DNA of 64,000 nt from Doryteuthis pealeii (Eukaryota; Mollusca; Cephalopoda; Myopsida; Loliginidae). The notes beneath the pieces are model-generated. The model was not told the origin of the DNA. It did no database searches and saw nothing but the letters and a program-made list of their open reading frames with translations. Position 1 is the first letter of the stretch. Each line of letters starts with the position of its first letter. Shown here in pieces: positions 63,481 through 64,000 of this stretch. The stretch is from assembly GCA_023376005.1 (NCBI GenBank), contig CM042181.1, positions 1,450,777 through 1,514,776 of the forward strand, written 5' to 3'. The position numbers were made by a program, and so were the translations under genes.

Positions 63481-64000
63481 CAAACAAATCATTTATATTA
63501 GATAAGAATACTTGAAACCATATAACTGTGTGCAAATTATTTGTATTGGATAAGAATACTTGAAACCATATAACTGTGTGCAAATTATTTGTATTGGATA
63601 AGAATACTTGAAACATATAACTGTATGCAAATTATTTGTATTAGATAAGAATACTTGAAACTTTAAACTATGTGCACATTATTTGTATTAGATAAGAATA
63701 CTTGAAACCATATAACTGTGTGCAAATTATTGTATTAGATAAGAATACTTAAAACCATATAACTGTTGCAAATTATTTGTATTAGATAAGAATACTTAAA
63801 ACCATATAACTGTATGCAAATTATTTGTATTGGATAAGATACTTGAAACCATATAACTGTGTACAAATTAATTTGTATTGGATAAGAATACTTGAAACCA
63901 TATAACTGTGTGCAAATTATTTGTATTGGATAAGATACTTGAAACCATATAACTGTGTGCAAATTATTTGTATTGGATAAGAATACTTGAAACCATATAA
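63481..64000. repeat. Satellite M3, second block, runs off the window
   Basis: About 11 units of the 46-48-bp unit with TGTGTGCA and GGATAAGAATA variants, more uniform than the first block. The array continues past position 64000. Confidence 0.95.

Noticed and set aside
62718..63962. Minus-strand open frames with repeated IWFQVFLSNTNNLH-like residues
   Set aside because: The 46-48-bp satellite happens to lack stops in one frame for a few units; the frame is lost wherever the unit length changes.

Overview
The window is a stretch of animal (metazoan) nuclear DNA. It is AT-rich and has no bacterial-type gene order. Its genes contain GT-AG introns, and most of the sequence is layered transposable elements: non-LTR retrotransposons, tRNA-headed SINEs, Helitrons, mariner, hAT, CACTA-like and foldback elements, minisatellites and (TA)n/(GT)n runs. 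The element mix would fit a marine invertebrate such as a lophotrochozoan, but nothing here fixes the species. A block of exactly 100 N (14073-14172) marks a scaffold join of unknown length.

The only host genes I can support are four related copies, all on the minus strand, of a FEM1-like ankyrin-repeat protein family: copy A (about 14.6-24.1 kb), copy B (36.7-40.3 kb), copy C (49.5-54.8 kb) and copy D (60.4 kb to beyond the right edge). Each has one long coding exon behind an identical acceptor (CTTTCCTTGCAG). Copies A, B and C also have a 10-nt first coding exon (ATGGCTGAAG, Met-Ala-Glu plus one base) followed by a GTRAGT donor 1.9-8.7 kb upstream; the splice phase matches exactly. B and C are intact. 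A is broken by a 1-bp deletion and a lost C-terminus. D has a stop codon, then a hAT element inserted in its old 3' coding end. About 250 bp of 5' flank is conserved between copies, and that block also occurs three times without a gene.

Region by region: 1-6.6 kb is a giant inverted repeat with a 28-bp loop at 3263-3290, possibly an assembly fold-back. 6.6-9.5 kb holds a SINE, a decayed Helitron and small repeats. 9.5-12.9 kb is a nearly full-length but broken RTE-like retrotransposon. 13-14 kb holds mariner and R1 fragments. 14.6-24.1 kb is gene A, whose intron contains three Helitrons (two joined head to tail, one split by a solo LTR), an RNase H-type LINE relic and a roughly 300-bp repeat field. 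24.4-36.6 kb is all repeats, including R1 copies, Hel-2 Helitrons, an RTE-derived minisatellite, a Helitron split by a CACTA-like element, and nested foldbacks. 36.7-46 kb holds gene B, repeats and a tandem array made of mariner 3' ends. 46-55 kb is gene C with a satellite running into its stop codon. 55-64 kb is foldbacks, orphan promoter blocks, minisatellites, the hAT and gene D, with a 46-bp satellite in D's intron.

The locus is best read as a tandemly duplicated gene family whose spacers have been filled by nested transposons. The strongest leads are the 10-nt first exon, the gene-free promoter blocks, and a recurring hammerhead-like RNA motif with a covarying stem in three repeat families.
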